From Liolophura sinensis (taxonomy: Eukaryota; Mollusca; Polyplacophora; Chitonida; Chitonidae), in contig NC_088302.1 of NCBI RefSeq assembly GCF_032854445.1, positions 26,997,080 to 27,061,079 on the forward strand: a stretch of DNA of 64,000 nucleotides. The letters run 5' to 3'. Within the stretch, counting starts at the first letter, position 1. Every line of letters starts with the position of its first letter. The notes below the pieces were generated by a model, which worked only from the letters and a program-made list of their open reading frames with translations, had not been told where the DNA came from and made no database searches. Both the position numbers and the translations under genes were made by a program. Positions 10,142-23,300 of this stretch are shown piece after piece.

Positions 10142-11388
10142 ATGGAAGGATATAAAATTAACCAATCAGCTGTGGAAGGATTTGAATGCTTGTCTGGAGA
10201 AGTTGGTGATAATGCAGAGGCTGCAGGAGAATTGAAAGTTGTGAAGGAAGGAAAGGCAGAAGTATTGTTTCCAAAGGGTGTATTCTACAACCCTGTACAG
10301 GAGTTTAATAGAGACATTACCATTGCTGTCATCAGTCAGTATGCCAAGGAACACTTCCAGAAACTAAAGGAAAAGCAGGAGGAAGATCCTGGTATTGAAA
10401 AGGTATCATCTGAAAACGAACTGTCATGTGAAGAGAGCTGTGAAAATGGTCTTCGGATTTTTGAAGGATTGGCTGCCACTGGCTTGAGGTCAGTTAGGTT
10501 TGGTTTGGAAATTCCGGAGGTGAAGGAAGTCATAGCCAACGACTACAGTCAAACAGCGGTTCAGATGATTAAAGAAAATATCTCGCGAAACAATCTGAGT
10601 GATATTGTGAAATCAAGTTTCGGTGATGCAGGAATGATGATGTACTGTAACCGAGGAGTGAAAGACCAGTTTGATGTGATCGATCTGGACCCCTATGGTA
10701 GCCCAGCCACTTTTCTGGATGCTGGTGTCCAGGCGGTAAAATCTGGGGGACTTCTGTGTGTGACTTGTACTGACACGGCTGTTCTTTGCGGTAATGGTAG
10801 TGAGACATGTTATTCTAAATATGGAGCTATGTCGTTACGGTCAAAGTTTTGCCATGAAATGGCCCTGCGAATTGTTCTTCAGTCCATCGAGTCACATGCA
10901 AATCGATATTCCAGATACATTGTTCCAATCTTAGCTTTAAGCATAGATTTTTATGTCAGAATTTTTGTGCGAGTTTTTTCAGGTCAAGGGAAGGTGAAGC
11001 AATCAGTCAGCAAAATGGCATTGGTTTATCAGTGCTCTGGCTGCGGAAGTTATGAGCTTCAGAAACTGGGGACTTGCACACCAACAAGGGGAGGTAACTT
11101 CAAGTATGGACCAGCTTCAGGACCTCCTGTTGGACAAACCTGTCAAAACTGTGGACATAAGCATCATGTTGGTGGGCCTATTTGGGCAAGCCCTTTGATT
11201 GATTCTGACTTTGTGGAAAGTGTAATCAAGAATGTCTCTGCAGACACAGAAAAGCTGAACACATCATCTCGGATTCTCGGAATGCTAAATATGTGCCTGG
11301 AGGAACTGCCAGATGTTCCACTGTATTATGTGACTGATGAACTGTGCAGGACAGTCCACTGTGTGGTGCCAAACCAGCTAATAATGAG
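10142..11388 (+). CDS. TRMT1: TRMT1 coding exon 1 (whole methyltransferase core)
   Basis: 1247 bp, 415 codons plus two bases of an Arg codon. It carries the entire catalytic domain and both zinc-ribbon cysteine pairs in one exon. The donor is ATGAG|GTATTG. Unspliced reading meets TGA after two more codons. The start has G at +4 but C at -3, a moderate context. Confidence 0.95.
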
Positions 11389-14300
11389 GTATTGGTGAAG
11401 TATGCGTGTACACGTAGATGTACACATCTGCAGATGAGATGATCAATATAATTATATCATAACGGAACATATTTTTGGTTTCCATTTGTCATTAAAACTA
11501 CCCTTCTCACTCTCTGACAGTTGTCCCCTCTTTATGGTAACACATTACCCTTCTAACTCTCTGACAATTGATCCCTCTTCATGGTAACACATTACACAGC
11601 GCCCTTCTCACTCTCTGACAGTTGTCCTCTCTTCATGGTAATACATTACTCAGCACCCTTCTCACTTTCTGACAGTTGCCCCGTCTTTACGGTAACACAT
11701 TATACAGCGCCCTTCTCACTCTGACAATTTTCCCCTCTTCATGATAGTACATTACACAGCACCCTTCTCACTCTCTGACAATTGTCCCCTCTTCATGGTA
11801 ACACGTTACACTGCACCCTTCTCACTCTCTGACAATTGTCCCGTCTTCATCGTAATACATTACACAGCAACCTTCTCACTCTCTGACAGTTGCCCCCTCT
11901 TCATGGTAACACATTACACAGCACCCTTCTCACTCTGACAATTGTACCCTCTTCACATTACACAGCACCCTTCTCACTGTCTGACAATTGTCCCATCTTC
12001 ACATTACACAGCACCCTTCTCACCCTCTGACAATTGTCCCGTCTTCATGGTCATTCATTACACAGCACCCTTCTCACTGACTGACAGTTGTCCCCTCTTC
12101 ACATTACACAGCACCCTTCTCACCCTCTGACAATTGTCCCGTCTTCATGGTCATTCATTACACAGCACCCTTCTCACTGACTGACAGTTGTCCCCTCTTC
12201 ACATTACACAGCACCCATCTTACTCTCTCACAGTTGTCCCCTCCTAACATTACACAGCACTTTTCTCACTCTCTCACAATTGTCCCATCTTCACATTACA
12301 CAGCACCCTTCTCACTCTCTCACAATTGTCCCGTCTTCATGGTCATTCATTACACAGCACCCTTTTAACTCTCTGACAATTGTCCCCGTCTTCATGGTCA
12401 TTCATTACACAGCACCCTTTTCACTCTCTGACAATTGTCCCCTCTTCATGGTAATACATTACACAGCACCCTTCTCACTCTCTGACAGTTGTCCCGTCTT
12501 CATGGTCATTCATTACACAGCACCCTTCTCACTGTCTGACGATTGTCCCATCTTCACGTTACACAGCACCCTTCTCACTGTCTGACAATTGTCCCCTCTT
12601 TACATTACACAGCACCCTTCTCACTCTCTGACAATTGTCCCGTCTTCATGGTCATTCATTACACAGCACCCTTCTCACTGTCTGACAATTGTCCCATCTT
12701 CACATTACGCAGCACCCTTCTCACTCTCTGACAATTGTCCCGTCTTCATGGTAATACATTACACAGCGCCCTTCTCGCTCTCTGACAATTTTCCTGTCTT
12801 CATGGTAACACATTACACAGCAGCCATTTCGCTCTCTGACAGTTGTCCTGTCTTTATGGTAACACATTACACAAGCACCCTTTCAGGTTAATTCCATGTA
12901 ACTTGTTCACTTATGCTAATTTTTAAACTTGTAGCATGTTTAAAATGTTTAAATTTTGCATAACAGGTCCAGGAATGTTCAAAATAATGATTTTGAAGAA
13001 ACATTGGCTGCATCCATGAGGACTGATATTGGGAGTTCTGATTTCAAATAATTCACTAAAATTTAAACACCAGAATTTTCACACTTGTCCATATATTTTG
13101 TTTACTTGTTTTAAGTCTTCTTGGTCAAATGTTTTGAAGAAACACAGAAAACCTGAATGAATTTCAGTTTTATTTTTTTTAATTTTATGATCAAAATTTT
13201 GAAATTATTATGTAGAACCCATCACAATTTGGATGAAGTTTTTTTTAATTTCAAAAAAAAAATGCAAGTACAGAAATGTCTCTCTTTGTTTTTTATGTGA
13301 ATTTGAAAAAAAAAACATATACAATGTAGAGTTTTTTTGTCTAATTTTTTTTAATTTGTGTTAATTAAAATGGGGTAATTAGCTTAAACAATTAGCTGCA
13401 TCACAGTGTGTAGCACCCATCACAATCAGTACAATTCAGTGCAAAGACTAGATTAACTGATTAAGACCCTGGTGGTGTGATTACAGGAAACTATTGCTTA
13501 TTTCAATAGTGAATAATGTAAATGCGCACATTGCAAAATCTAAATGTAAACAATTTCTGTTTTAACACCTTCAATTATCATCTAATTTGTCACAAAGCAC
13601 ATAGTGTGTCCTGTTCAGTCTGCCCATGGCATGAGAAGCAAATTAGAATTTAAGTACTGTAAATATTAACAACCCCTTGAAAGTATTTGTTGTTTCTAAT
13701 GACCATGTAACGGAACACATGAAGTATGCAATCTGAACATGTCATGAGAAGATCTCCCATGCAGATTTAATATTTAACCTGTACCACATACCTCAACAGT
13801 GGCTCTAGTTCTCAAGTCAGAAAGAAATTCATGATTTGCTTTCTCCGTGTAGACTGAATCAACTGATTTAGGCCTTGGTGGTGTCAATAAATAAAACTAC
13901 CATTCATTACACAAACAAGACAGTATAAGAAAAGTTTTGTTCTGGTGTTTGAATTTTAGTGAATGTCTTGAAATCAGCACTCGAAATATCAGTCTTCATA
14001 AGGGGCAGCACTTTGTCTTCAAAATTGTTTTTTGGACATTAAAGTTAGGTGAGGTTTAATCATTTATCTTTCAGGTAGTGTGCAATTCTTATGGCATGAT
14101 ATGATATAAGTTTTACAAGTAATGGAATTGACCATGTGTGTGTCTTTACCTGCGCAATCATACACTATTCCTGATACATGTACCACTGCTTTTCAACTTT
14201 TTCTGCTGTCTTTTGTTCTGTGTACATCTTGAACAGTCACGTGTGTCTTGAATTGGCAAATGTGAAGTCAGTGTATGATTGTGGATCAATGGTTAGACTC

Positions 14301-17300
14301 TCGCCAATGTGGTAGCTGTGAGTTCAAGTCCAGCTCATGCTGGCTTTCCTCACAGGTGGTAGGTGGTGAAAGTTTGTAAGCAATGTGAGGATGGTCTGGG
14401 GTTTCCTCTACCCAATATGCTGGCTGCTGTTGCATAGGGGAAATATTCTGGAGTACGACGTGAAACACCAATCAGATAAATTATATAAACTTATATAGTT
14501 TATAGACTAGTAGAGTGTGCCTGTAGAAAAGATTCCTTGTGATGACTTTCTTTTCTCATTTCTCAGGAAGTACCCGTTGAACATGTTGAAAAGAATTATT
14601 GAGGTCACCATTGCCTAATATGCAAACATACTTCTAGGATACTTGGCACTGCACTTTCTTGGGTTCGCAGCAAAACACCTGGCAACATTTGGGCAGGATA
14701 GACATACACTGTACATGAAAACACTGATTCTTTGAATAATAGTAAAAAATGATGTTTGATAAATTCGACTAAAGAAATCAAAGAAGGGAACCAACACGAA
14801 ACTAAGATCAAATGTAGACTATATCATCTCACCAGCTCTCTGTCAACGGAAGCAGATATTGTACATGTATGATAGGTTACCAAGGCTACAGCAGTACCTA
14901 CTGGAATATTATTACCAGCCATGATCATTCATGATCAGTTGTAATCAAATGTTAATAAGTGGCATTGTTACTCAAGTAGGTAAAGGTCACTGCTGAACAA
15001 TACATTAATTGGCATTACTTTGGAGAGGGCTGCTAAGTGCAATTATTACATAGCTATAAATGTGGTCCAGTGAATTAGGTTGGATAGTACCATGTGACCA
15101 TCTTGTACTTGGAGTGATATTGGATCGTGGAGAGCCATAATTTTTCGATATTGTACGTTGGCGGGGAGATCGAAAGAACTTTCTCTAGGCCAGCTGAATC
15201 TGTATTTTGTATGTGTATCTTCCATGCGTTATTTTTGCACAAATTTTCAGTCCTCCTCCAGGTTTAGCTATATAATAAATGGGTCATTGTGAAGTGTTCT
15301 GTACATTATGGAGTGCTATTGTACTGGTCCATGTTGTGTTGGAAATCCACATTGTTAATACAATATTGACTCATACAGTACCACTCCATAATGTACAGAA
15401 CACTTCACAATAACCTAATACAGTAGCACTTAGCCTTCAAAGCCTTTGTAAACACAACCCTGCATGGCCATTTATATGGTTACATGCAGGGATCATATGC
15501 TATGATGGTGACATTGGCTCTCACTTACATCATCCCAAAATGTATTGTATGCATTCTCTGTCCAGATATTTCATTACCATTGGTTCTTTAGAGTAGAAAT
15601 GAATGCAGAATAATACTAACCTGGCCTGGCCAGCATCATTTACACTTCGTTCCTTTCACATTCCCTGCGTAGATTCTGCCCAAACCATGTAAAAGTACTC
15701 TCTACATGTGTTCCACTGTGCATAAATTGGGGGACAGCAGTACTCAGGAGATACATGTATGTTCTTTTTTTTCAGGTCTGCTATTTTAAATGCCGGGTAC
15801 CGTGTCTCACATTCGCATGCCTGCAAAAACTCTGTGAAAACAGATGCTCCAAACGAATTCATATGGGTAAGTTGTCCACATTTAACATGGTCTATGATTT
15901 TGGGAGCTCTGTGGCCTAGTGGTTAGTGTGCTGACCAGCCTGCGGATGGTTGAGGGTTTCTATTCACCACAAGTCTGACTGCTGTCATATATAAAATGAA
16001 ACATGCTTGAGTACAGCATTGAACACCAATCAAACAAATAATTAAATTAAAGCATTTATACTGTCATATTAGTGGTTAAACAGGTTAAAGGCGTTTCAAA
16101 ACCTTCACAAATGTCAGTGATGTCAAGTAATCAACTTCATCTGGCTTAATGTCAGCTCTTTAAATCTGTCACGTGCCTGATTATTACATGTACATGTACC
16201 AGTATAGTTTTGTTGTCTCAGTCTGATCTCCCACATCCAAGACCACTGAACCTAAACCTAAAAGTAACATACATTGATTTATTTATTTATTTGATTGGTG
16301 TTTTACGCCGTACTCAAGAATATTTCAATTATATGATGGCGGCCAGTGTTATGGTGGGTGGAAACCGGGCTGAGCCCGGGGGAAACCAAAGACCATCTGC
16401 AGGTTGCTGAAAGACCTTCCCATGTACGGCCGGAGAGGAAGCAAGCATAAGCTGGAGTTGTACTAACAGCGACCGCATTGATGAGAGACTCCTGGGTCAT
16501 TACGCTGCGCTAGCGCGCTAACCGACTGAGCCACGGAGGCCCCCCGTAACATACATGTGCATTTATTCTTGAGTATGGAGTAAATCTCCAGTCAAATAAT
16601 TTACCTGTAGATAAAGTTCAAGGTTCAAACACCTCCTACACAATTTGAAATTGAGGTGTCCTGCCATCTCACACCCACACATTTGTACTCTTAAAATGAA
16701 TTCTAGGCACGCTATTAAATGCATACCTGGCACACCTGTATTACATACCAAATTCTTACTTGTATATTGAACTGAAACTTTGAATTTACATTGTTGCTGT
16801 TCTAATTACACTCTACGGTTAAGTGTTAAGCAAATACCTGTTCAAAAACGAACGGCATGATAGATGATTTAGTTGACATGTAGAGCAATCTGTACATTTA
16901 TTCAAGTTACCAAAACATTCCTGTATTTTCTTTGTTTTAGGACATTTTACGTCACTGGGTTAAAGATGGACATCCTGTGAAGGCCGATCGTCTTAAGGAT
17001 GGAACGGTTGCCAAGGCTATCCTTGACAAAACCCCATCCCACACTGTGTCATTTGACCTTCATTCTGATGCTAACCCTCCATCAAGGACATTAGGACTGG
17101 TGCGGTACCAGGTCAACCCCGAAAGAGACTGGGGGCCCAAAGCCAGAGCAAAAGTAACTGAGAGATCATCTGATGACCCGACAAATAAACGAGTGAAGAA
17201 CCAAAATAAGAGAAGTACTGGCCAGGTATTTTGCTATAAAGCCTCATCACTTGTTTTATGACATTCTGTGTCGACAGTAATAAGTGTCCCTGTAGACTGT

Positions 17301-20300
17301 TCTAGCCAGGACACATGTATGTTTAATAGTAGCTAGAACTGCCTACAGTATTGCAGCTTGCAAGATGTTTGCGCACAGAGTCTGCAGCTTCTGTATCTGT
17401 AAACTGTAAATATTTGTCGCACTTAGTTGAGCTGGACAAATAATTGCAGCAGAAAACTCCATGCATTTTTCTTTTGCATAAGAACAATGACATGTGCCTT
17501 AAACACTGTGTACGCAAAGTCAACAATTTTGCTAAATTTAGACCACTTTATGTTTTGCATTTTTCATCCGAACTGAGCCGTGCTGAGCTGAAAGTAAGAC
17601 TATGTTTTGGTCTTATAATATCTTTGGTTAGCTTTCATTTATTTATTTATTTGATTGGTGTTTTACGCCGTACTCAAGAATATTTCACTTATACGGCGGT
17701 CCGCATTATGGTGGGTTGAAACTGGGCAGAGCCCAGGTGAAACTCACGACCATCCGCAGGTTGATGCCAGACCTTCCTACGTACAGCTGGAGAGGAAGCC
17801 AGCATGAGCTGGACTTGAACTCACAGCGACCGCATTGGTGAGAGACTCCTGGGTCTTTCCAAGTTTTAATAAAAAAATAATAATAAGACAAAACTACATT
17901 TCCATGCATACTTTCACATATTTTTTTTTTTGGCATTGTCATCACGTGACTTAGTAGGCCAGCGTTTTGTACACCGACTTGTAACAAAAACAACATGCTG
18001 GTTAACAGTGGAAATCATTTACCACTGCGCTTTACAGGCATATGTAGCCAGACGGCGAAAACAGTTAAAGAGGAAGAAAAGTTACACAAAATTTAAGAAA
18101 AATATTGAATCAGACTTAAATTTGAGCCATGAGGCCGGCAGAGTCAGGTGAATTTGAAAACAACCGTTTTGTCAACCAAAAATGAAACTTTCATTGGATA
18201 TAGGTTTTGCTCCATGTATCCTAGTTAAGGAGTATACTGCCACTATGTGGAAAGTATTTGCTATTTTCGCTTGAAAATTGTCACGAAACCAGTCAAGATA
18301 AACAAAAAAAACTGTCACAGATTCATAATCATAAGCTCAAACTACATGGGGGAAAACTTTTATGCTTAAATGAAAACGTTTTTGGTCACATGACAAATAT
18401 GCAGGTAGGCTTTCACAGTTATGTCCTCCTATGGGTGCCATCTAATCAACGCGTTAAATTTCAGTTGAATCCAATGAGCTGTTTTTGAGAAGAAGCAGTT
18501 TTCGCTGTAGGCGTCAATATGGCGGCAAAAGTAGGTCACGCTGAAAGTTAAAAATTTCTATAGGCAAATTTTCCCATGCATGGTCCTTCAGACATAGTGT
18601 GTAACAACTGTGTGCAGTTTACGTTTTTTTACATACAATGTAGTTACAAAATTAAAGCAGGGGAAAGAATAATGATAAGAAGGATAAATATAGCTTTTAA
18701 AGCAGAGATGCAGAGGTTCAAGCCTGGATTTCCAGCCTATGCAGAGTCACGTCCGATTAATTGAATGGCGCCCTTGTTCATTGAGGTATAACCAAATTAA
18801 TTGGAAAGCATACATTCTTCCTAGCCATCTGTACATACATGTTGACTATATAGCTTGTAAATTTGCCAAATGTACAGGGAGAACACCGGATTCGTGATCA
18901 GGGGCCCGTTTTACAAAGCGCACGTAACGTTACATGCATTTAACTTCCACGGCACCAGTGCACCATGGTATTTCGTCACCATGCTAGTTGTATGGATGTA
19001 GCGCTATGTGCGCTTTGTGAAACGTGGGCCCCAGGACGTTAAAATTACATCTATTCATGTTAGAATCTTCAAATTCAGTATTTTTTTATTTTCAACTTAT
19101 CACTTCCACTGTATCCGCAAAAACCTAATGTGCCTACACATTGTGATTTGTTTTTTTCTTTCCAAATAGCAGCCAGGGACGTTCATTATGTGTGCTGAAT
19201 TTCAAGTCCGTCAGACATTGGGTTTTGGAGAAAATGACAGTCAAATGTTTTCGTATCAACCCATGACTCAGGACTTTACTCGCAAAAGTTTATCTCCACG
19301 TCTACAACATTTCTAAGATTCATGCTTTTCTGCTTCACCATTTTAGCTGCAGAAGTAATTCAATTTTTGAAAAGTGTAAAAAGGGGGATTTTTATGGGGG
19401 GGGGAGCTGTACGTCCTACTTCCGGTTTGCTGATGCCACTTTAGGTTATGGAAAATTTCTCTTCATGCCTTGTGATGTTGTTAGGCCTTACGGTTACATA
19501 TCTAGCTTCATTTGTTAAGGAGAAACACCCACTTCTGGTTTTGATTTCTGGTGTTGCAAAAATTGCATGTCCAGAATCAGCGTCCAAAACTGCGCCAGAA
19601 AGACTACATGTATTTCCCACAGAAAAAGTCATCATGAACCAATTGATCATTTCTAGGCTTTCTGCAACTACAGTTTCACTTCCAGCTCAAGAGAACGAGC
19701 AGAGGTAACAGAGGTTTATCAGTCAAGTCGCGTCCTAAACATCATCCCAAGGGAAAGAGAAAAATTATACATTTTCGGAAATGAGATCAGCAAACCGGAA
19801 GTAAGTAGGCCTACATGCCAAAAAAAAAATCGCCAGTTTTACTCTTTTCAAAACTGAAAAACTTCTAGCGCTAAAAATCCTGAGCAGAAATTCGTGAAAC
19901 TTAGGTATATGTGGTAGTCCCGAAGATGTGCTCTTGTAAGTAAAAACTTGGGTGTCCTCAGTCACGTGACAAGGCGGGCATTTTGGGTTGAAGTGAAAAC
20001 ATTTGAGAGTCATTTCCTCCAGAACACCGTGTCCAGTTGACTTGAAAGTGATGTCACACGAAAACGAAAGATTTGAATTTGAGGATTCCTGACATGTAAA
20101 CCCACCTAGTTTTTGACATCCTGATCATGAAGTCAGTCTTATTTTTTCTTGAGGTGTATACTTTTGATGTAAATTGCGATCAGGTTGTGACACAAAGCAA
20201 TTTACCCCATATTTGCAGGTCACTGATAGAAGACTGACCGCTGTCAGGGCTACATTTGGCACATCTGCATGTATATGTTACGTCGTGTATTTAAAATACA

Positions 20301-23300
20301 CTAATGGCTACGAAGAATGTAGGCTTTATAAATTAAGTTGGTTATATATCAATGCATAGACATAATTCATGCAATCGGAATTGACACTGCCCATGCTGGA
20401 AATGCCGGCATCGCTGCTTTAGCAACTGTATTATTGGTCTTATTGTTTTGTTTTGTTTTGTTTTGTTTTTCCCCTGTGTAGTTAATGCATTAATGTATGG
20501 CAACTGTATAATTAACCTTGGATTGCTCAATTCAACATGATAGTAATAAAAATTTGCCTGGTGGTTTATGATGTGCAGGCCTAAATATATAAACTCATGC
20601 GATTGCAACATTTCCTTTAAGATAAAGATGTATAAACGTATGCTGCAGATCAACTCTTGGCTTACTTCATGGTATTCATAATAATGAAATTAGTGTCTAT
20701 TAAATACACCCATTACTGTTCATAGATGTATGTGTTGTTATCACATATATATGCAGATGCATGCATAATATAATTAATATGAAAGACATAGAGAGTGAAA
20801 CTAGAGCAGCAACAACAGTGTGATAATTGACAAATATCACAGGTAACCGGTAAAATACGGAAAATTATGGTGAAAATGAAAAGTTCCATTTTTCCGAACT
20901 GCTGTGTCTAAACTGATCAGATGTTAATTGTGTTGATGCCATGTAGCACCTCAAATTTTGTGTCAACGATGGATTATCCCGCTCGTGCTATTGTGTGCAA
21001 ACCACACGCCTGCAAACCCTGAGCTGAGTACCTGCGGTACTTTTAAGATACCACCCCTAACATTTTGTTTAACATTGCTTTCCGTATTATTTGACGCCGA
21101 CGCCGACGCTGACACTCAGTGTTAAAACATAAGCTACGCCTGTATTTTATACAGGCGAGCTAAAAGGAACAACTTTCGTGATGTCCATACAATATCCCAC
21201 AAAGCATCTTCATTCACTAACATGCTCCATGAATGACATCATGCTGCTTATCGGCTGTTGCAAATATTGCAATGTGGCAGACATTTTGGAAGCAGTTAAC
21301 AGGCAGGCATTTCTACTTCATATTATTAGGCTTCCAAACTAATAAAACGCAGGGAAGCCTATTCTTTCGGAAATCGCAATTATCAGCTGTTTTTGACTTA
21401 CAATATACCCTGTTTAATTCCTAAATCTCATGGCTACGAACTACGGGTTTCTAATGACGTTTTTTCTGGGTAAAAAAACCTCTAAAACAAGGCCTTTAAA
21501 ATTACAGGTCGCTCGCCGGATTGAGCAGTTTGGAAAATATTGAACTCTAGACCAAAAACAAAAAAGTGTAATGACTGACACTGTCATACACAGATATTAT
21601 CCTTTAATTATATAGTCCTTAGATCTTATCATTAAATCAACCAAAATTATTATACTGTCACAATTATGACTGTTTATCGTATACATAAGGATTGCAGAGC
21701 GGTGACTTCATACCTTAGGGGGTGGGTGGGGGGGGGGGGGGGGCGCTCCGTGGGTTCAGTTAGCTCAGTTAGTTAGCGCGCTAGCGCAGCGCTAATGACT
21801 CGGGAGCTTCTCACCAATGCGGTCGCTGTTCACTACAAGTTTGTAGTGAACAACTTTACTACAGAGGTCTTTGATATGCAAATCAGGAAATGCATTTAGC
21901 AATCGATGCACTATATTAGGCAATTGCAACCATGTGAACTGCTGAGCAAAATCTTGAGCTATAAGGTCTTGGACTTCTTTGGTCTTTGATATGCAAATTA
22001 CTATCGATGATATCTACGCAATGTGGCTGGCCACTGCAACCCTGTGATTGACCAAAAACTTGGCACATTGCATTCCAGTGCTCTTCAAAGGTCAAAGTAA
22101 GTTTATAACAACATGTCGCAGCTTAGGACGTACGGTCGATTCCATTTGTCTCCTATGTTTTACAGCTGTATTGCACAAGGACTGTTACACAGTAGTGGTC
22201 TGAAACAGATACTCCCTTCATGCATCCGTACTCTTCCGTCTACTACTCATGAATCTGATATATATATATATGGCTATCCATAAAGTATTTCTTTTATAGA
22301 GTCACCTATTATAAGCGCACTTAGCAAATTATTTCTATATAACCACCAGCTAGCTAGCTCTTAATAGTTGATGTAACTTCTCAGTGAATATAACACTTTT
22401 TAAACGCATTTTTATGCCAAAATATATAAGGTAACAAAATCGACTAAAATGAAGAGCGATAATTGATCTATTTGCTGATGAATTTCTAGCTTCACTGGAG
22501 TAATGATTTCCAGTCCACATGGCCTTCAAAAATGAGAAAAACATCACTTTTTCTACTTTTATTTGCTATTTTGTGTTTTATTAACTGTGGGTCGTGGAAA
22601 AGGAGTGAAACCACATTCGAGTACAACAGACCAAATTTAATCAGACTACATACATGTAACTTTTAAAATAAAAAATGTGTCAATGTGGAAGTTACATGAC
22701 CATGATAAGCTTCTACAGTTTTCATTCTAATCCAATGCTCTGATGCTTTCTGCATGCTTTTACAACACACCAAATTCAGCTTTGTCCGTGGAGTTGTTCT
22801 GGCTGAAGTTGTCAAAGCTTTTTGTGACCTAACAATATGGGGGAAAAATAGGTCATACCGGAATATAATTGGTTTACAGTCATGGCATTTTTGTTTTTGG
22901 TTCAGTTTGAACAAACAGTTTTGGGAGAAATCATTAAAAAATTGGCACGGGCGAACATGGTTTAAACTTGTCCGAAGGATAACAATAACATTTTCAGGCT
23001 TTCATCTTGGAAATCAAATAGTAATAATCAGTACGATAACAGTAGACTTTCCATCCTTTTAGCCTGGAAATCCAAAAATGATACGAACGCAGAAATGTTG
23101 TGGACTGCTCAACTGGTGATATTGGCGATTGATTGTAAATTCTCGCAAGTAATGCTTCAAACCAATTGTAAATACAGCTTATATATATATTTCATCCGTA
23201 AAAAAAAAATTGTTGTATATTTTCCAGGATATCAAAGAGCGTGATTTCAAACAGTATCCATGTAAGAGATACAAGCAGGGCAAGTGTGCGAAGGGAGACA

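Larger units (their letters stand above)
11389..15775 (+). other. TRMT1 intron 1
   Basis: A 4.4-kb intron that contains the [10 protein letters not shown]-coding minisatellite (11491-12885), an inverted-repeat element (12966-14037), a SINE (14281-14489) and a short perfect hairpin element (15282-15415). From 14490 to 15280 I see nothing else that can be named. Confidence 0.85.
17226..23227 (+). other. TRMT1 intron 3
   Basis: A 6.0-kb intron. Named contents are a SINE (17637-17855), a GGGCCC-ended MITE (18899-19034), a long inverted repeat (19200-20047), a TTTTG microsatellite (20444-20470), a hairpin-plus-CTAA motif (21137-21163), a SINE head (21750-21828) and a 115-bp direct repeat (21866-22095). 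From 17856 to 18898 and from 22100 to 23227 I see nothing that can be named. Confidence 0.8.

Noticed and set aside
11741-12891. Long frames with an 18-residue [18 protein letters not shown]-type period
   Set aside because: A 54-bp minisatellite whose unit length is a multiple of three produces them. They lie in an intron and have no splice or start context.
16275-16545. tRNA gene (A and B box-like segments)
   Set aside because: The tRNA-like part is the head of a SINE with body, tail and target duplication. It does not fold as a complete tRNA. The same applies to 38390-38460, 21750-21828 and 9200-9308.
17930-18151. 73-residue lysine-rich frame in TRMT1 intron 3
   Set aside because: No acceptor or donor consistent with TRMT1, no family resemblance, and the AT-rich composition explains the lysines.
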